From Caulobacter sp. 602-2 (lineage in GTDB: Bacteria > Pseudomonadota > Alphaproteobacteria > Caulobacterales > Caulobacteraceae), in contig NZ_JAAKGT010000004.1 of the NCBI RefSeq assembly GCF_011043625.1, positions 62,001 through 126,000 of the forward strand: a DNA stretch of 64,000 bases, written 5' to 3'. The notes beneath the pieces are model-generated. The model did not search any database and was not told where the DNA came from. It worked only from the letters and a program-made list of their open reading frames with translations. The position numbers were made by a program, and so were the translations under genes. This document shows positions 1 through 9,059 of this stretch, piece by piece (position 1 is the stretch's first letter; each line of letters begins with the position of its first letter).

Positions 1-169
1 GGCCGTCCGGCGAAAGCGAAGCGCCGCGCACCAGCGGCGTCTTCAGCATCTCGTCGATGGTCGGCGGCGTCGCCGTGGTCGTCGCCGCCTGGGCCTCCTC
101 GACCTCAAGAAGGATGGACGACAGCGGCAGGCCCATGGCCGCCGCAAGCACGGCGCGACGCGACAACAT
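1..169 (-). CDS. S9 family peptidase, N-terminal fragment (runs off left edge)
   Basis: The first 56 codons of a minus-strand gene whose remainder lies outside the window. It opens MLSRRAVLAAAMGLPLSS, an arginine-containing export signal, and continues with IDEMLKTPLVRGASLSPDG. That LSPDG-type stretch resembles the first blade of the beta-propeller in S9 dipeptidyl/acylaminoacyl peptidases. The catalytic domain is not visible, so the family call is an inference from the N-terminus alone. Two complete S9 peptidases occur later in the window. Confidence 0.5.
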   Translation of the reverse strand, partial: MLSRRAVLAAAMGLPLSSILLEVEEAQAATTTATPPTIDEMLKTPLVRGASLSPDG

Positions 170-265
170 ACAACACACCCCAACTCAACTTACAGTCAGG
201 GTATGGCGGCAGCCAGATCATAAGGTCAAGCTTGCGAAAGCGGTTCGACGACCGCCCCCCGCAGC

Positions 266-1252
266 CTAAAGCATCGCCGGGATGACCCGGTCGGGCGGGC
301 GGTGGCCGTCCATGAAGGTCTTCACGTTGACGATGACCTTCTCGCCCATGTCGATGCGGCCCTCGACGGTGGCCGAGCCCATGTGGGGCAGTAGCACGAC
401 GTTGGGCAGCTTGAGCAGCTTGGGATTGATGGCCGGCTCGTGCTCGTAGACGTCCAGGCCCGCGCCGGCGATCTCGCCGCGGGCCAGCATGTTGGCCAAA
501 GCCCCCTCGTCGATGACCTCGCCGCGGGCGGTATTGACGACGATGGCGTGCGGCCGCAGCAGCTTCAGCCGCCGGGCCGACAGCAGGTGGTAGGTGGCCG
601 GGGTGTGCGGGCAGTTGATCGAGATGATGTCCATCCGGGCCAGCATCTGGTCGAGGCTTTCCCAGTAGGTGCAGCCCAGCTCCTCGGCGATGCGCGGGCT
701 GACGGGCTTTCGGTTGTGATAGTGCACCTGCATGCCGAAGGCCTTGGCGCGGCGGGCCACGGCCTGGCCGATGCGGCCCATGCCGACGATGCCCAGGCGC
801 TTGCCCCACAGGCGGCGGCCCAGCATCCAGGTGGGCGACCAGCCCTGGAACTCGCCGGCCTTGACCACTTCGGCGCCTTCGACGACGCGGCGCGAGGCGG
901 CCATGATCAGGGTCATGGTCAGGTCGGCGGTGTCCTCGGTCAGGACGCCTGGCGTGTTGGTGACGATGATCCCCCGCGCATTGGCGGTGGCGACGTCGAT
1001 ATTGTCGACCCCGGCCCCGAAATTGGCGATCAGCTTGAGCCGCTCGCCGGATCGCGACAGAAGGCGACTGTCGATGCGGTCGGTGATGGTCGGCACCAGA
1101 ACATCGGCCCGTCCCATGGCGTCGACCAGCTCATCGGCGGTCATCGGCTTGTCTGACAGGTTCAGTTCGGTGTCGAACAGTTCGCACATGCGCGTCTCGA
1201 CCGGATCGGGCAGCTTGCGCGTGACGACGACTTTGAGCTTGCGGGCAGGCAT
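266..1252 (-). CDS. D-2-hydroxyacid dehydrogenase (glyoxylate/hydroxypyruvate reductase type)
   Basis: A 328-residue cytosolic NAD(P)H-dependent 2-hydroxyacid dehydrogenase. The Rossmann motif GIVGMGRIGQA is at about residues 154-164. The catalytic triad is visible as Arg243 (NTARGEVID), Glu272 (YEHEP) and His290 (LLPHMGSAT). The family reduces glyoxylate, hydroxypyruvate or related 2-keto acids; the exact substrate cannot be read from sequence. I start at the ATG ending at 1252 (MPARKLKVVV) because the longer upstream reading is low-complexity, overlaps the divergent gene at 1326, and adds nothing family-like. An annotation as GyaR or SerA-like would be equally compatible. Confidence 0.85.
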   Translation of the reverse strand: MPARKLKVVVTRKLPDPVETRMCELFDTELNLSDKPMTADELVDAMGRADVLVPTITDRIDSRLLSRSGERLKLIANFGAGVDNIDVATANARGIIVTNTPGVLTEDTADLTMTLIMAASRRVVEGAEVVKAGEFQGWSPTWMLGRRLWGKRLGIVGMGRIGQAVARRAKAFGMQVHYHNRKPVSPRIAEELGCTYWESLDQMLARMDIISINCPHTPATYHLLSARRLKLLRPHAIVVNTARGEVIDEGALANMLARGEIAGAGLDVYEHEPAINPKLLKLPNVVLLPHMGSATVEGRIDMGEKVIVNVKTFMDGHRPPDRVIPAML

Positions 1253-1325
1253 GGGCGGTCCGAAAAGCCTTTCCCTGACGGGCGTTCGAAATCTGTAGCA
1301 AAGGGGCCGGAAGCGGCCAAGCAAC

Positions 1326-1865
1326 ATGCCGGTGAAATGCAAACATCGTTCGCTGTGCGGTTTGGCGCTGGGCGGACTTGCGGCGGCGACCCTGCTGGCG
1401 GCGGGGCCCGCCCTCGCCCAGCCCCCGGCCACGACGCCCTCGGGCCTGCCAGTGCCGCGCTACGTCGTGCTGAAGTACGGCGAGGTCAATGCGCGCCAGG
1501 GCCCCGACGAGCAGCATCGCCTGCTGTGGATCTACAAGGCCAAGGGCCTGCCTGTGCAGGTGGTGGCCGAAACCCGCGAGTGGCGGCGGATCTGCGATCC
1601 CGAAGGCGGCCTGGCCTGGGTGCACAAGCGCACCACCGATGGCCGCCGCACGGCGATGCGGGTGCAGGACAGCCCCCTGCCCCTGCGCGCCTCGCCCAAG
1701 CCGGAGTCGCGGATCAGCGCATACCTGGCCGGCCGCTCGATCGCCAATCTCGACAAGTGCGAAAAGGGCTGGTGCCGCCTGAAGGCCGACGGCGCGTCGG
1801 GCTGGGCCCCGGAAGACGAGATCTGGGGGGCGAAAGAGACCCCGCAGTGTCCCGAAGGGCGCTGA
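1326..1865 (+). CDS. Exported SH3-domain protein
   Basis: A 179-residue protein with a signal peptide (about residues 10-31, ending ALAQ) followed by two bacterial SH3-like segments. The first holds YGEVNARQGPDEQHRLLWIY and the second has the LPLRASPKPESR repeat start. The WRRICDPEGGLAWVHK and WCRLKADGASGWAPEDEIWG stretches are the usual second halves of such repeats. Proteins of this type are periplasmic and often bind peptidoglycan or act as accessory folds; no enzyme motif is present. It is divergent from the dehydrogenase at 266-1252, with 73 bases between starts. Confidence 0.8.
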   Translation: MPVKCKHRSLCGLALGGLAAATLLAAGPALAQPPATTPSGLPVPRYVVLKYGEVNARQGPDEQHRLLWIYKAKGLPVQVVAETREWRRICDPEGGLAWVHKRTTDGRRTAMRVQDSPLPLRASPKPESRISAYLAGRSIANLDKCEKGWCRLKADGASGWAPEDEIWGAKETPQCPEGR

Positions 1866-1951
1866 TTTGCGCCCATTTCGGGGTGGCTCTCACCAATTGT
1901 CGCCGAATGTAACATTGAGGCCCGCCCCGGCGCCGTGCTAGGGGCGTTCGC

Positions 1952-2467
1952 ATGCAAAAGAGCGCCTACACCTTCGAAGAGCTCCTGGCCTGCGGCCGGG
2001 GCGAAATGTTCGGCCCCGGCAACGCCCAGCTGCCCGTGCCGCCGATGCTGATGTTCGATCGCATCGTCCGGATCGAATCCGAGGGCGGCAAGTACGGCAA
2101 GGGCTATGTCGAAGCTGAATTCGACATCAAGCCGGACCTCTGGTTCTTCGGCTGCCACTTCATCGGCGACCCCGTCATGCCCGGGTGCCTGGGCCTGGAC
2201 GCCATGTGGCAGCTGGTCGGCTTCTTCCTGGGCTGGTCGGGCGCGCCGGGTCGCGGCCGCGCCCTGGGCGTGGGCGAAGTGAAGTTCACCGGCCAGGTGA
2301 CCCCCGACGTCAAGAAGGTCGTCTACAAGATCGACCTGAAGCGCGTGATCATGCGCAAGCTGGTCATGGGCATCGGCGACGGCGTCATGGAAGCCGACGG
2401 CAAGGTGATCTACGAAACCAAGGACCTCAAGGTCGGCCTGTTCACGGCCGAACAGATGGCGGGTTGA
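1952..2467 (+). CDS. fabA: 3-hydroxydecanoyl-ACP dehydratase/isomerase FabA
   Basis: 171 residues, the normal length for FabA. The protein dehydrates 3-hydroxydecanoyl-ACP and isomerises the product to the cis-3 form, opening the anaerobic-type unsaturated fatty acid route. The active-site histidine is His69 ([14 protein letters not shown]) and the catalytic aspartate is Asp83 (GLDAMWQ), matching His70 and Asp84 of the E. coli enzyme. fabB follows after 69 bases and fabI after that, so the three genes probably form one fatty-acid operon. The upstream 86 bases hold no obvious regulator gene. Confidence 0.97.
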   Translation: MQKSAYTFEELLACGRGEMFGPGNAQLPVPPMLMFDRIVRIESEGGKYGKGYVEAEFDIKPDLWFFGCHFIGDPVMPGCLGLDAMWQLVGFFLGWSGAPGRGRALGVGEVKFTGQVTPDVKKVVYKIDLKRVIMRKLVMGIGDGVMEADGKVIYETKDLKVGLFTAEQMAG

Positions 2468-2536
2468 TCCAACCGACAGGCCGGCCGTTCTGTTCAAGGA
2501 GCCGGCTCCGGCGATCGGGGAGAAAGAGGTACTGAT

Positions 2537-3751
2537 ATGCGTCGCGTCGTCGTCACGGGACTGGGCGTCGTCTCGTCCATCGGCAACAACGCCAACGAGG
2601 TGCTGGCTTCGCTGCGCGAGGCCAAGTCGGGCGTGGTCGCCGCGCCGGAGTACGCGGAACTCGGCTTCCGCTGCCAGGTGCACGCCGCGCCCCAGATCGA
2701 GTGGGAAGGCCTGGTCGATCGCCGCGCCGCGCGCTTCCTGGCGCCCGGCACGGCCTACGCCCACATCGCCATGGAACAGGCGATCACGGATTCCGGCCTC
2801 GATGAGAGCGACATCTCCAACGAGCGCACGGGCCTGATCGTCGGTTCGGGCGGCCCGTCCACCCGCGTCATCGTCGAGGCCGCGGCCACGACGAAGGAAA
2901 AGGGTCCCAAGCGGATCGGTCCGTTCGCGGTGCCCAAGGCCATGAGCTCGGGTCCGTCGGCGGTGCTGTCGACCTGGTTCAAGATCCGCGGGATCAACTA
3001 TTCGATCAGCTCGGCCTGCGCGACCAGCGCCCACTGCATCGGCGCGGGCGCCGAGCAGATCCAGCTGGGCAAGCAGGACATCGTCTTCGCCGGCGGCTGC
3101 GAGGAGTTGGACTGGACCCTGTCGAACCTGTTCGACGCCATGGGCGCCATGAGCACCAACTTCAACGACCGCCCGGCCGTGGCCAGCCGCGCCTACGACA
3201 AGGACCGCGACGGCTTCGTGATCGCCGGCGGCGCCGGGATCGTGGTGCTCGAGGAATACGAGCACGCCAAGGCGCGCGGGGCCAAGATCTATGGCGAACT
3301 GATCGGCTACGCCGCCAACTCCGACGGCTACGACATGGTCGCCCCGTCGGGCGAGGGCGCGGCTCGCTGCATGAAGCTGGCGATGGCGCAGGCCGGCGGC
3401 CGCACCATCGACTACCTGAACCCGCACGGCACCTCGACGCCGGTGGGCGACAGCAAGGAGATGGGCGCGGTGCGCGAGGTGTTCGGCGACAAGGCGCCGC
3501 TGATCTCGTCGACCAAGTCGCTGACCGGCCACAGCCTGGGCGCGGCCGGCGCGCAGGAAGCGATCTACTCGATCCTGATGCTCAAGAACGGCTTCGCCGC
3601 CGAGAGCGCCAACATCGAGAACCTCGACCCCGAGTTCGCCGACCTGCCGATCCTGCGCCAGCGGGCCGACAAGCCGCTCGACACGGTGATGTCCAACAGC
3701 TTCGGCTTCGGCGGCACCAACGGCACGCTGATCTTCGGCCAGGCCGACTGA
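2537..3751 (+). CDS. fabB: Beta-ketoacyl-ACP synthase I FabB
   Basis: 404 residues, a KAS I condensing enzyme that elongates the unsaturated acyl-ACP made by FabA. The Cys-His-His triad is visible: Cys161 in [10 protein letters not shown], His297 in [11 protein letters not shown] and His332 in [12 protein letters not shown]. The C-terminal [15 protein letters not shown] loop is typical of thiolase-fold synthases. The start at 2537 follows an AGAAAGAGG ribosome-binding sequence. Its place between fabA and fabI supports FabB rather than FabF. Confidence 0.96.
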   Translation: MRRVVVTGLGVVSSIGNNANEVLASLREAKSGVVAAPEYAELGFRCQVHAAPQIEWEGLVDRRAARFLAPGTAYAHIAMEQAITDSGLDESDISNERTGLIVGSGGPSTRVIVEAAATTKEKGPKRIGPFAVPKAMSSGPSAVLSTWFKIRGINYSISSACATSAHCIGAGAEQIQLGKQDIVFAGGCEELDWTLSNLFDAMGAMSTNFNDRPAVASRAYDKDRDGFVIAGGAGIVVLEEYEHAKARGAKIYGELIGYAANSDGYDMVAPSGEGAARCMKLAMAQAGGRTIDYLNPHGTSTPVGDSKEMGAVREVFGDKAPLISSTKSLTGHSLGAAGAQEAIYSILMLKNGFAAESANIENLDPEFADLPILRQRADKPLDTVMSNSFGFGGTNGTLIFGQAD

Positions 3752-3837
3752 GCCTTTTCCAGACACGCCGGGGCAGGCGGGTTCCGAAGCGGAAGCCCGC
3801 CTGCTAACCAGCGATCCAAGATCCAAGGAGCCGACCG

Positions 3838-4653
3838 ATGGCCGACGACTACGCATTCCCCAAGGGCGAGCTGATGGCGGGCAAGAAGGGCCTCGTCATG
3901 GGCGTGGCCAACCACAACTCGATCGCCTGGGGCATCGCCAGCCAGCTGGCCGCCCAGGGCGCCGAGATGGCCTTCACCTACCAGGGCGAGGCGCTGGAGC
4001 GCCGCGTGCGCCCGCTGGCCGAAAGCATCGGCGTGACCACCCTGATCCCGGCCGACGTCACCGACGACGCCTCGATGGACGCGGCCTTCGCCGCCGTCGA
4101 GGAGAAGTTCGGCACGCTCGACTTCGTGGTCCACTCGGTGGCCTTCGCCAACAAGGACGAGCTGAAGGGCTCGTTCGTCGACAACACCACCCGTGAGGGC
4201 TTCCTCACGGCCATGAACATCTCGGCCTTCAGCTTCGTCGACGTCGCCAAGCGCGCGGCCAAGATCATGCCGAACGGCGGCTCGCTGATCACCATGACCT
4301 ATCTCGGGTCGGAGCGGACCATCCCGAACTACAACACCATGGGCGTGGCCAAGGCCGCCCTGGAAGCGGCGACCCGCTACATCGCCCGCGACCTCGGCCC
4401 CAAGGGCATCCGCTGCAACGCCATCTCGGCCGGCGCCATGCGCACGCTCGCCCTGGCGGGTATCGCCGGCGGCCGGGGCATGATCGCCCAGGGCCGCGCC
4501 TTCAGCGCCATGAAGGAAGACACCTCGATGGAAGGCGTCGCCGGCGCCGCCCTGTGGCTGGTCTCGGACCTGGGCCGTTCGACCACGGGCGAAGTCGTCC
4601 ACGTCGACGCCGGCTTCCACATGATGGGCATGCCCGACGAAGCCGAAGGCTGA
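3838..4653 (+). CDS. fabI: Enoyl-ACP reductase FabI
   Basis: 271 residues, an SDR-fold NADH-dependent enoyl-ACP reductase that completes each elongation cycle and is the triclosan target in many bacteria. It has the FabI-type nucleotide loop GVANHNSIAWGIA, the catalytic pair Tyr165-x6-Lys172 with upstream Tyr155 (YLGSERTIPNYNTMGVAK), and the flipping loop ISAGAMRTLALAG. An AAGGAG ribosome-binding site lies six bases before the ATG. It is the last gene of the fabA-fabB-fabI group and is followed by a strong terminator. Confidence 0.97.
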   Translation: MADDYAFPKGELMAGKKGLVMGVANHNSIAWGIASQLAAQGAEMAFTYQGEALERRVRPLAESIGVTTLIPADVTDDASMDAAFAAVEEKFGTLDFVVHSVAFANKDELKGSFVDNTTREGFLTAMNISAFSFVDVAKRAAKIMPNGGSLITMTYLGSERTIPNYNTMGVAKAALEAATRYIARDLGPKGIRCNAISAGAMRTLALAGIAGGRGMIAQGRAFSAMKEDTSMEGVAGAALWLVSDLGRSTTGEVVHVDAGFHMMGMPDEAEG

Positions 4654-4683
4654 TCCCCTTCGGCCCCAGGCTGAACGAACGAG

Positions 4684-4712
4684 GCCCGGCGGAGCGATCC
4701 GCCGGGCTTTTT
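4684..4712 (+). terminator. Rho-independent terminator after fabI
   Basis: A perfect 10-bp stem (GCCCGGCGGA / TCCGCCGGGC) with a GCGA loop is followed directly by TTTTT. It lies 31 bases after the fabI stop and should end the fab transcript before the ParD-like gene. Confidence 0.9.
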
Positions 4713-4742
4713 CGTGGGCGCCGCCGGTGTTAGCCTGCGCCC

Positions 4743-4976
4743 ATGAGCACGCTGAACATCGCTCTGCCCGATACGCTCCAGGCCTTCGTCGAGGAGCAGG
4801 CCGTCGCCCAAGGCTACGAGGGCGAGGCGGACTACGTGCGCGACCTGATCCGCCGGGAGCAGGATCGGGAGACTCTCAGGGCGAAATTGCGCGAAGGCGG
4901 GGAATCCGGCTTCGGTGCGCCTATCGACGACGCTTATTTCGACGAGCTGCGCGCAAGGGCCAGAAAAGGCCAGTGA
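4743..4976 (+). CDS. ParD-family antitoxin without an adjacent toxin
   Basis: A 77-residue protein. The N-terminus MSTLNIALPDTLQAFVEEQ and the following YVRDLIRREQDRE segment fit a ribbon-helix-helix DNA-binding domain of the ParD/CopG antitoxin class. The acidic C-terminal part (residues 50-77) would be the toxin-binding arm. ParD normally sits directly upstream of a ParE toxin, but here the next gene is the convergent TetR at 4997, only 20 bases away, so no partner is present. It has its own transcription unit because it lies after the fabI terminator. Confidence 0.8.
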   Translation: MSTLNIALPDTLQAFVEEQAVAQGYEGEADYVRDLIRREQDRETLRAKLREGGESGFGAPIDDAYFDELRARARKGQ

Positions 4977-4996
4977 CCGCGGCGACGCGAGACTGA

Positions 4997-5605
4997 CTAA
5001 GGCGCGTAGGCCCGCATGAACCGGTCAGCGGCGGCCGCGGCCTGGGCGTGGAACTCGGCGGCGGTGCGGTCGGACGGCAGGCGCAGCAGGGCCCGCAGCT
5101 GGCTGTGGCCCATGACCATGCCGGCGAAGAACTCGGCCGCCTGGTCGGCGTCGTCGACGGCCAGGCGGCCCAGCTTCGTTTCGGTCTCCAGGAAGGCGGC
5201 CAGCTGGCGGCGGGCCTGGCGGGGGCCGGCCTCGAACACCTCGCTGGCCACGTCGGGCATCTCGCCCGCGCCCTGGATGATCACCCGCAGCACCGAATAG
5301 CCGTTGGTGGTGATCACCGTCTCCAGCATCGAGCGGGCGATGGCCTCCAGCGCCTCGCGCGGATTGTCGACGGCGCCCGGCTCGCGCAGCGGGGCGGTGA
5401 TGCGCGCCACGCGACGGGCCATCAGCGCCTTCACCAGCTCGGCCTTGGAGCCGTAATGGTTGTAGACCGTCTGCTTGGAGACGCCGGCCCGGCGGGCGAT
5501 CTCCTCCATCGGGGCCGAGAGGCCGCGTTGGCCGATCACCTCGACGGCGGCGTCGAGGATGGCCTCGGTCTTGGCGACGTCGATCTGTCCGGCGATCCTG
5601 GGCAT
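4997..5605 (-). CDS. TetR/AcrR family repressor of the adjacent efflux operon
   Basis: 202 residues. The N-terminal helix-turn-helix is clear (AILDAAVEVIGQRG, then MEEIARRAGVSKQTVYNHYGSKAEL, residues 15-57). The C-terminal ligand domain resembles the AefR-type tetracyclin-repressor domain. Its start codon shares one base with the stop of the MFS gene (TGATG), so it is translated as the last cistron of the emrA-emrB-tetR operon. The arrangement implies autoregulation and repression of the pump by binding upstream of emrA, where a perfect palindrome is found (8420-8435). The inducer is unknown. Confidence 0.88.
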   Translation of the reverse strand: MPRIAGQIDVAKTEAILDAAVEVIGQRGLSAPMEEIARRAGVSKQTVYNHYGSKAELVKALMARRVARITAPLREPGAVDNPREALEAIARSMLETVITTNGYSVLRVIIQGAGEMPDVASEVFEAGPRQARRQLAAFLETETKLGRLAVDDADQAAEFFAGMVMGHSQLRALLRLPSDRTAAEFHAQAAAAADRFMRAYAP

Positions 5606-7218
5606 CAGTGGGCGTCCGAGGGCGGCGGCGGCAGGACCTTGGGCGGCGCGGCCAGCAGGCTGACCACGGCGGCCACGAAGCAGCCGTAGGCCAGCAGTGT
5701 GAAGCTGTCGCCGAAGGCCAGCACCGTGGCCTGCTGGTTCATCATGTTGCCGATCGCCTTGCGGGCCGCGCCGTCGGGGTCGCTGACCCCCAGCTGCTGC
5801 ATGCGCGCGGCCAGGCCCGCCATCATCGTTCCGGCCTCGCCGCCGTTCATCACCTTCGACGACATGTCGCTGAAGTAGAGGGCGGTCTGCTGGGTGATGC
5901 TGGTGGCCAGCAACGCCAGGCCGATGGCGCCGCCGGTGTTGCGCGCGAGATTCACGAGGCCCGAGGCGTTCTTGACCATGTGCGGCGGCAGGGTGCTCAT
6001 CGTGATCTGCTGGGTCGCGATCATGGCGATCATGACGCCGACGCCGCGGCAAGCCTGCACCCAGGCGAATTCCCAGAAACCCCAGTTTTTGGTCACGCCG
6101 TGGGCCATGTACATGCCCCAGCCGGCCAGCAGGAAGCCCGCGCACATCGGGATGCGCGGATCGACCTTGCGCACGATGCGGCCGGCGATCGGGCCGGTGG
6201 CGAACATCGACAGGCCCGAGACCACCATGGTGGTGCCCACTTCCGAGGCCGAATAGCCCCGCACGCGGCTGAGGAACTGCGGCAGCAGGAAGGTGCCGCC
6301 GAACAGGCTGGCGCCCGAGATCGCGGTCATCATCACGCCGATGCTGAAGTTGCGGTTGGCGAAGGCCTTCAGCTCGACGATCGGGTTCTTGTAGGTCAGC
6401 TGACGCCAGATGAAGACCACGCCGGTGACCACGGTCACGACGGTGAGGCCCAGGATCAGGTCGTCCTCGAACCAGTTCTCCTTGGCGCCTTCCTCCAGCA
6501 CGTACTGCATGCTCATCAGGAAGACGGCCATGAAGGCCAGGCCCGACCAGTCGAAGCCCTTGGCCAGGCTGGGGTCGCCCTTGTCGAAGTCGCCCCACTT
6601 GGCCACCGCGAACAGCACCAGGATGCCGGGCGGGACGTTGATGAAGAACAGCCAGCGCCAGGATAGCCACTCGGTAAGGTGGCCGCCCAGGGTCGGGCCG
6701 ACGGTGGGGGCCAGGGTGACGATCAGGCCCATGATGACGCTGGCGGTGATCCGGCGCTCGGGCGGGAAGGCGGTGAAGGCCACGGCGAACACCGTCGGGA
6801 TCATCGCCCCGCCGATGAACCCCTGCAGCGCCCGGGTCAGGATCATCATGTCGATCGACGAGCTGAGGCCGGTGGCGACGCTCATCAGGATGAAGCCCAG
6901 GCACGAGGCCATGTAGAGCCGCTGGGTGCCCCACAGCCGCGAGAGATATCCCGACAGCGGGATCATCACGACCTCAGGGATCAGGTAGGCGGTCTGGATC
7001 CAGCTGACCTGGTCGGCGCTGGCCCCGACGCCCGCCTGGATCTGCGGCAGCGAGGCCGCGACGATCTGGATGTCGAGGATGGCCATGAACTGGCCGATGA
7101 CCATCGCCCCGAAGCCGAGGAATAGCTTGGTCCAGTCGACCTCGCCCCCGGTCTTGGCCGGGGCGGGCGGCGCGGCGGGCTTGCCGGCCGCGGCGTTGGG
7201 CAGGGCGGCGTCGGTCAC
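5605..7218 (-). CDS. DHA2-family MFS multidrug transporter, EmrB type
   Basis: 537 residues with about 14 predicted membrane segments, the hallmark of DHA2 drug:proton antiporters such as EmrB. The helix-1 sequence VIGQFMAILDIQIVAASLPQ and the motif-A region LSGYLSRLWGTQRLYMASC are characteristic. It would export hydrophobic drugs by proton exchange, working with the membrane-fusion protein encoded 12 bases upstream; an outer-membrane channel is not encoded nearby. The longer reading that runs through this region into tetR is only an overlapping frame. Confidence 0.92.
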   Translation of the reverse strand: MTDAALPNAAAGKPAAPPAPAKTGGEVDWTKLFLGFGAMVIGQFMAILDIQIVAASLPQIQAGVGASADQVSWIQTAYLIPEVVMIPLSGYLSRLWGTQRLYMASCLGFILMSVATGLSSSIDMMILTRALQGFIGGAMIPTVFAVAFTAFPPERRITASVIMGLIVTLAPTVGPTLGGHLTEWLSWRWLFFINVPPGILVLFAVAKWGDFDKGDPSLAKGFDWSGLAFMAVFLMSMQYVLEEGAKENWFEDDLILGLTVVTVVTGVVFIWRQLTYKNPIVELKAFANRNFSIGVMMTAISGASLFGGTFLLPQFLSRVRGYSASEVGTTMVVSGLSMFATGPIAGRIVRKVDPRIPMCAGFLLAGWGMYMAHGVTKNWGFWEFAWVQACRGVGVMIAMIATQQITMSTLPPHMVKNASGLVNLARNTGGAIGLALLATSITQQTALYFSDMSSKVMNGGEAGTMMAGLAARMQQLGVSDPDGAARKAIGNMMNQQATVLAFGDSFTLLAYGCFVAAVVSLLAAPPKVLPPPPSDAH

Positions 7219-7230
7219 GACGGCGCGGCC

Positions 7231-8343
7231 TTAGCGGGCCTGGGTCGCGGTCGAGGCGCGAGCGACCTGCTCAGCCCCCTGGCCGGCGTCCGCGAAGGAC
7301 GGGCCCGAACGGTCGCGGACGTCGACCTTGACCTCGACCGACAGGCCCGGACGCAGGGCCGCGCCCTTGCCCGAACGCTCGACGGCGATCTTGACCGGCA
7401 GGCGCTGGGTGATCTTGGTGAAGTTGCCGACGGCGTTCTCGACTGGGATCAGGGCGAACTCCTGGCCGGTGGCCGGGGCGAAGCTGTCGACCTTGCCGAC
7501 GATCTTCTCCTTGCCGAAGGCGTCGGCGTGGATCTCGACCGGCTGGCCGACCCGCAGGCGGGCGACCTGGGTCTCCTTGAAGTTGGCGACCACGAAGCTC
7601 TGGCCCAGCGGCACCACCGACATCAGGGCCACGCCCGGCTGCACCAGCTGGCCGGGGCGCACGGTGCGGGCGCCGACCACGCCGGCGGCGGGGGCGCGGA
7701 TCACGGTGCGTTCGAGGTCCAGGCGGGCCTGGGCGACGGCCGCGTGGGCGGCGGCGGCCTGGGCGACCGTCTGGGCGCGGGCCGAGCCCAGGGCCGAGGC
7801 GGTGCGGCGCTCGGCCTCCAGGGCGGCCTGGGCGCTGGCCACGGTGGCTTCCGACTGCTTGGTTCCGGCGGCTTCGGTCTGGACCTTCTGCTGCGAGACC
7901 CAGCCCTGCTTGGCCAGGGCGTCGTAGCGGTCGAGGTCCGCGCGGGCCCGGCCGGCGTCGGCCTGGGCGCTGGCGACGCCCGCCTGGCGCTGCTGGATCA
8001 GGGCCTGTTCGAGGACGGACTTGTCGTCGACGCTCTTGATGGCCGCGTCGAGGGCGGCGGCGTTGGCGATCGCCTGGTCGAGCTTGGCCTGGAAGGTCGA
8101 CGGATCGATCATGGCCAGCACCTGGCCGGCCTCGACCCGCTGGTTGTCGGCCACCAGCACTTGGGCGACATAGCCGGTGACCTGCGGGCTGACCGAGACG
8201 GTGTCGGCCTGAACGAAGGCGTTGTCGGTGCTCTCGAAGCGCTGCTTGTCGATGTACCAGAACACGCCGCCGACCAGGATGGCCGCGCCGGCGACGCCGG
8301 CCACCAGCAACGGAACCAGCTTCTTCTTCTTCGTCTCGGCCAT
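7231..8343 (-). CDS. HlyD/EmrA membrane-fusion protein of a drug efflux pump
   Basis: 370 residues: a short cytoplasmic basic tail (AETKKKK), one membrane anchor (about residues 9-28), the biotinyl-lipoyl half-motif VSPQVTGYVAQVLVADNQRVEAGQ, a long alanine-rich coiled-coil hairpin (about 90-220), and the second lipoyl half and beta-barrel (VIRAPAAGVVGARTVRPGQ). This is the EmrA architecture. The ATG ending at 8343 (MAETKKKK) is chosen because an upstream extension would run through the promoter and operator. First gene of the operon emrA-emrB-tetR. Confidence 0.92.
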   Translation of the reverse strand: MAETKKKKLVPLLVAGVAGAAILVGGVFWYIDKQRFESTDNAFVQADTVSVSPQVTGYVAQVLVADNQRVEAGQVLAMIDPSTFQAKLDQAIANAAALDAAIKSVDDKSVLEQALIQQRQAGVASAQADAGRARADLDRYDALAKQGWVSQQKVQTEAAGTKQSEATVASAQAALEAERRTASALGSARAQTVAQAAAAHAAVAQARLDLERTVIRAPAAGVVGARTVRPGQLVQPGVALMSVVPLGQSFVVANFKETQVARLRVGQPVEIHADAFGKEKIVGKVDSFAPATGQEFALIPVENAVGNFTKITQRLPVKIAVERSGKGAALRPGLSVEVKVDVRDRSGPSFADAGQGAEQVARASTATQAR

Positions 8344-8419
8344 GGCCCAACCCTGAAAGGACTGCGGGCGTCCGAAAACGGGGGCGACTATTCGCCTAGC
8401 GGACGCGACGGGGGATAAA

Positions 8420-8435
8420 TGGACGATTTCGTCCA
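8420..8435 (-). promoter_or_regulatory. Candidate TetR operator upstream of emrA
   Basis: TGGACGATTTCGTCCA is a perfect 16-bp palindrome (7-bp arms, 2-bp centre), 77-92 bases upstream of the emrA start. On the minus strand a TTGATT element (8438-8443) lies just upstream, so the palindrome would fall between -35 and -10. Length and symmetry fit a TetR-family site, and the only local regulator is the TetR at 4997-5605. The match between regulator and site is an inference. Confidence 0.65.
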
Positions 8436-8501
8436 AAAATCAATCCGCCCTTTCCGCGGCATTGTGCGGCGCCGCGAAAACGCCCGCGCCGACGCACCGG
8501 C

Positions 8502-9059
8502 TCATTCCAACGGCGGTCGCTCGTCCGTCCAGCAGGCCTCGAGCGCCGCGCTCGCCTTCTTCCACCATGGCCCTATGAGGTCGCCGGTGGGATCGAGCAG
8601 CGTCAGGGCCACGTCCGACGAACCGGCTTGACCCCACCGCTTCAGCCGCCACCCCGAACTGTGGAGCGGCGGCGTCTGCATGCGCGGCTTAGGCAGGTCG
8701 CGCAGCGCGTAGGGCGTGGCGGCCGGCAGGCTGTCGAGGTCCTCGATCACCGTGACCAGGGCCGGACACTTGCGCCCGTCGATCCACTGGGTCCTGGTTT
8801 CCTCCTGGCCAGCCCGCGCGCCGATGCGCCAGGCCTCCTCTTTCTTCCTTTCCGCCGTCCACACCGACGGCTCGCCTGGCGCGGGCCGGCCGTCGGGACC
8901 GAACAGGCCATGACGGGTGAAGGCGACGCTGGTGCTGCCGGATCCCGAAGGACCGGCGAAGCCGTAGTCGAGCACCACCCAGGGAAAGGACTGATACCGG
9001 ATCTGGGCGGCGGCCGGCGTCGCCAGCAGCAGAACGAGCGCGAGCAGGGCCGTACGCAT
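8502..9059 (-). CDS. Exported protein of unknown function
   Basis: 185 residues starting MRTALLALVLLLATPAAAQ, a clear signal peptide cleaved after AAAQ. The mature part has no motif I recognise; it contains two cysteines (GRKCPAL and EACWTDE) that could pair in the periplasm, and many Trp residues. The start overlaps the stop of the DUF885 gene by one base (TGATG), so it is probably cotranscribed with and translationally coupled to that gene. Function unknown. Confidence 0.7.
   Translation of the reverse strand: MRTALLALVLLLATPAAAQIRYQSFPWVVLDYGFAGPSGSGSTSVAFTRHGLFGPDGRPAPGEPSVWTAERKKEEAWRIGARAGQEETRTQWIDGRKCPALVTVIEDLDSLPAATPYALRDLPKPRMQTPPLHSSGWRLKRWGQAGSSDVALTLLDPTGDLIGPWWKKASAALEACWTDERPPLE

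Noticed and set aside
1532-3856. A 774-codon open frame on the minus strand across the fab genes
   Set aside because: It is the antisense shadow of fabA-fabB and the SH3 gene in GC-rich DNA; it lacks domains and is dense in His, Asp and Gly from antisense codons.
4997-6934. A single 645-codon frame suggesting a TetR fused to a long N-terminal domain
   Set aside because: The N-terminal part is an out-of-frame reading of the MFS transporter gene. The TetR gene has its own ATG at 5605.
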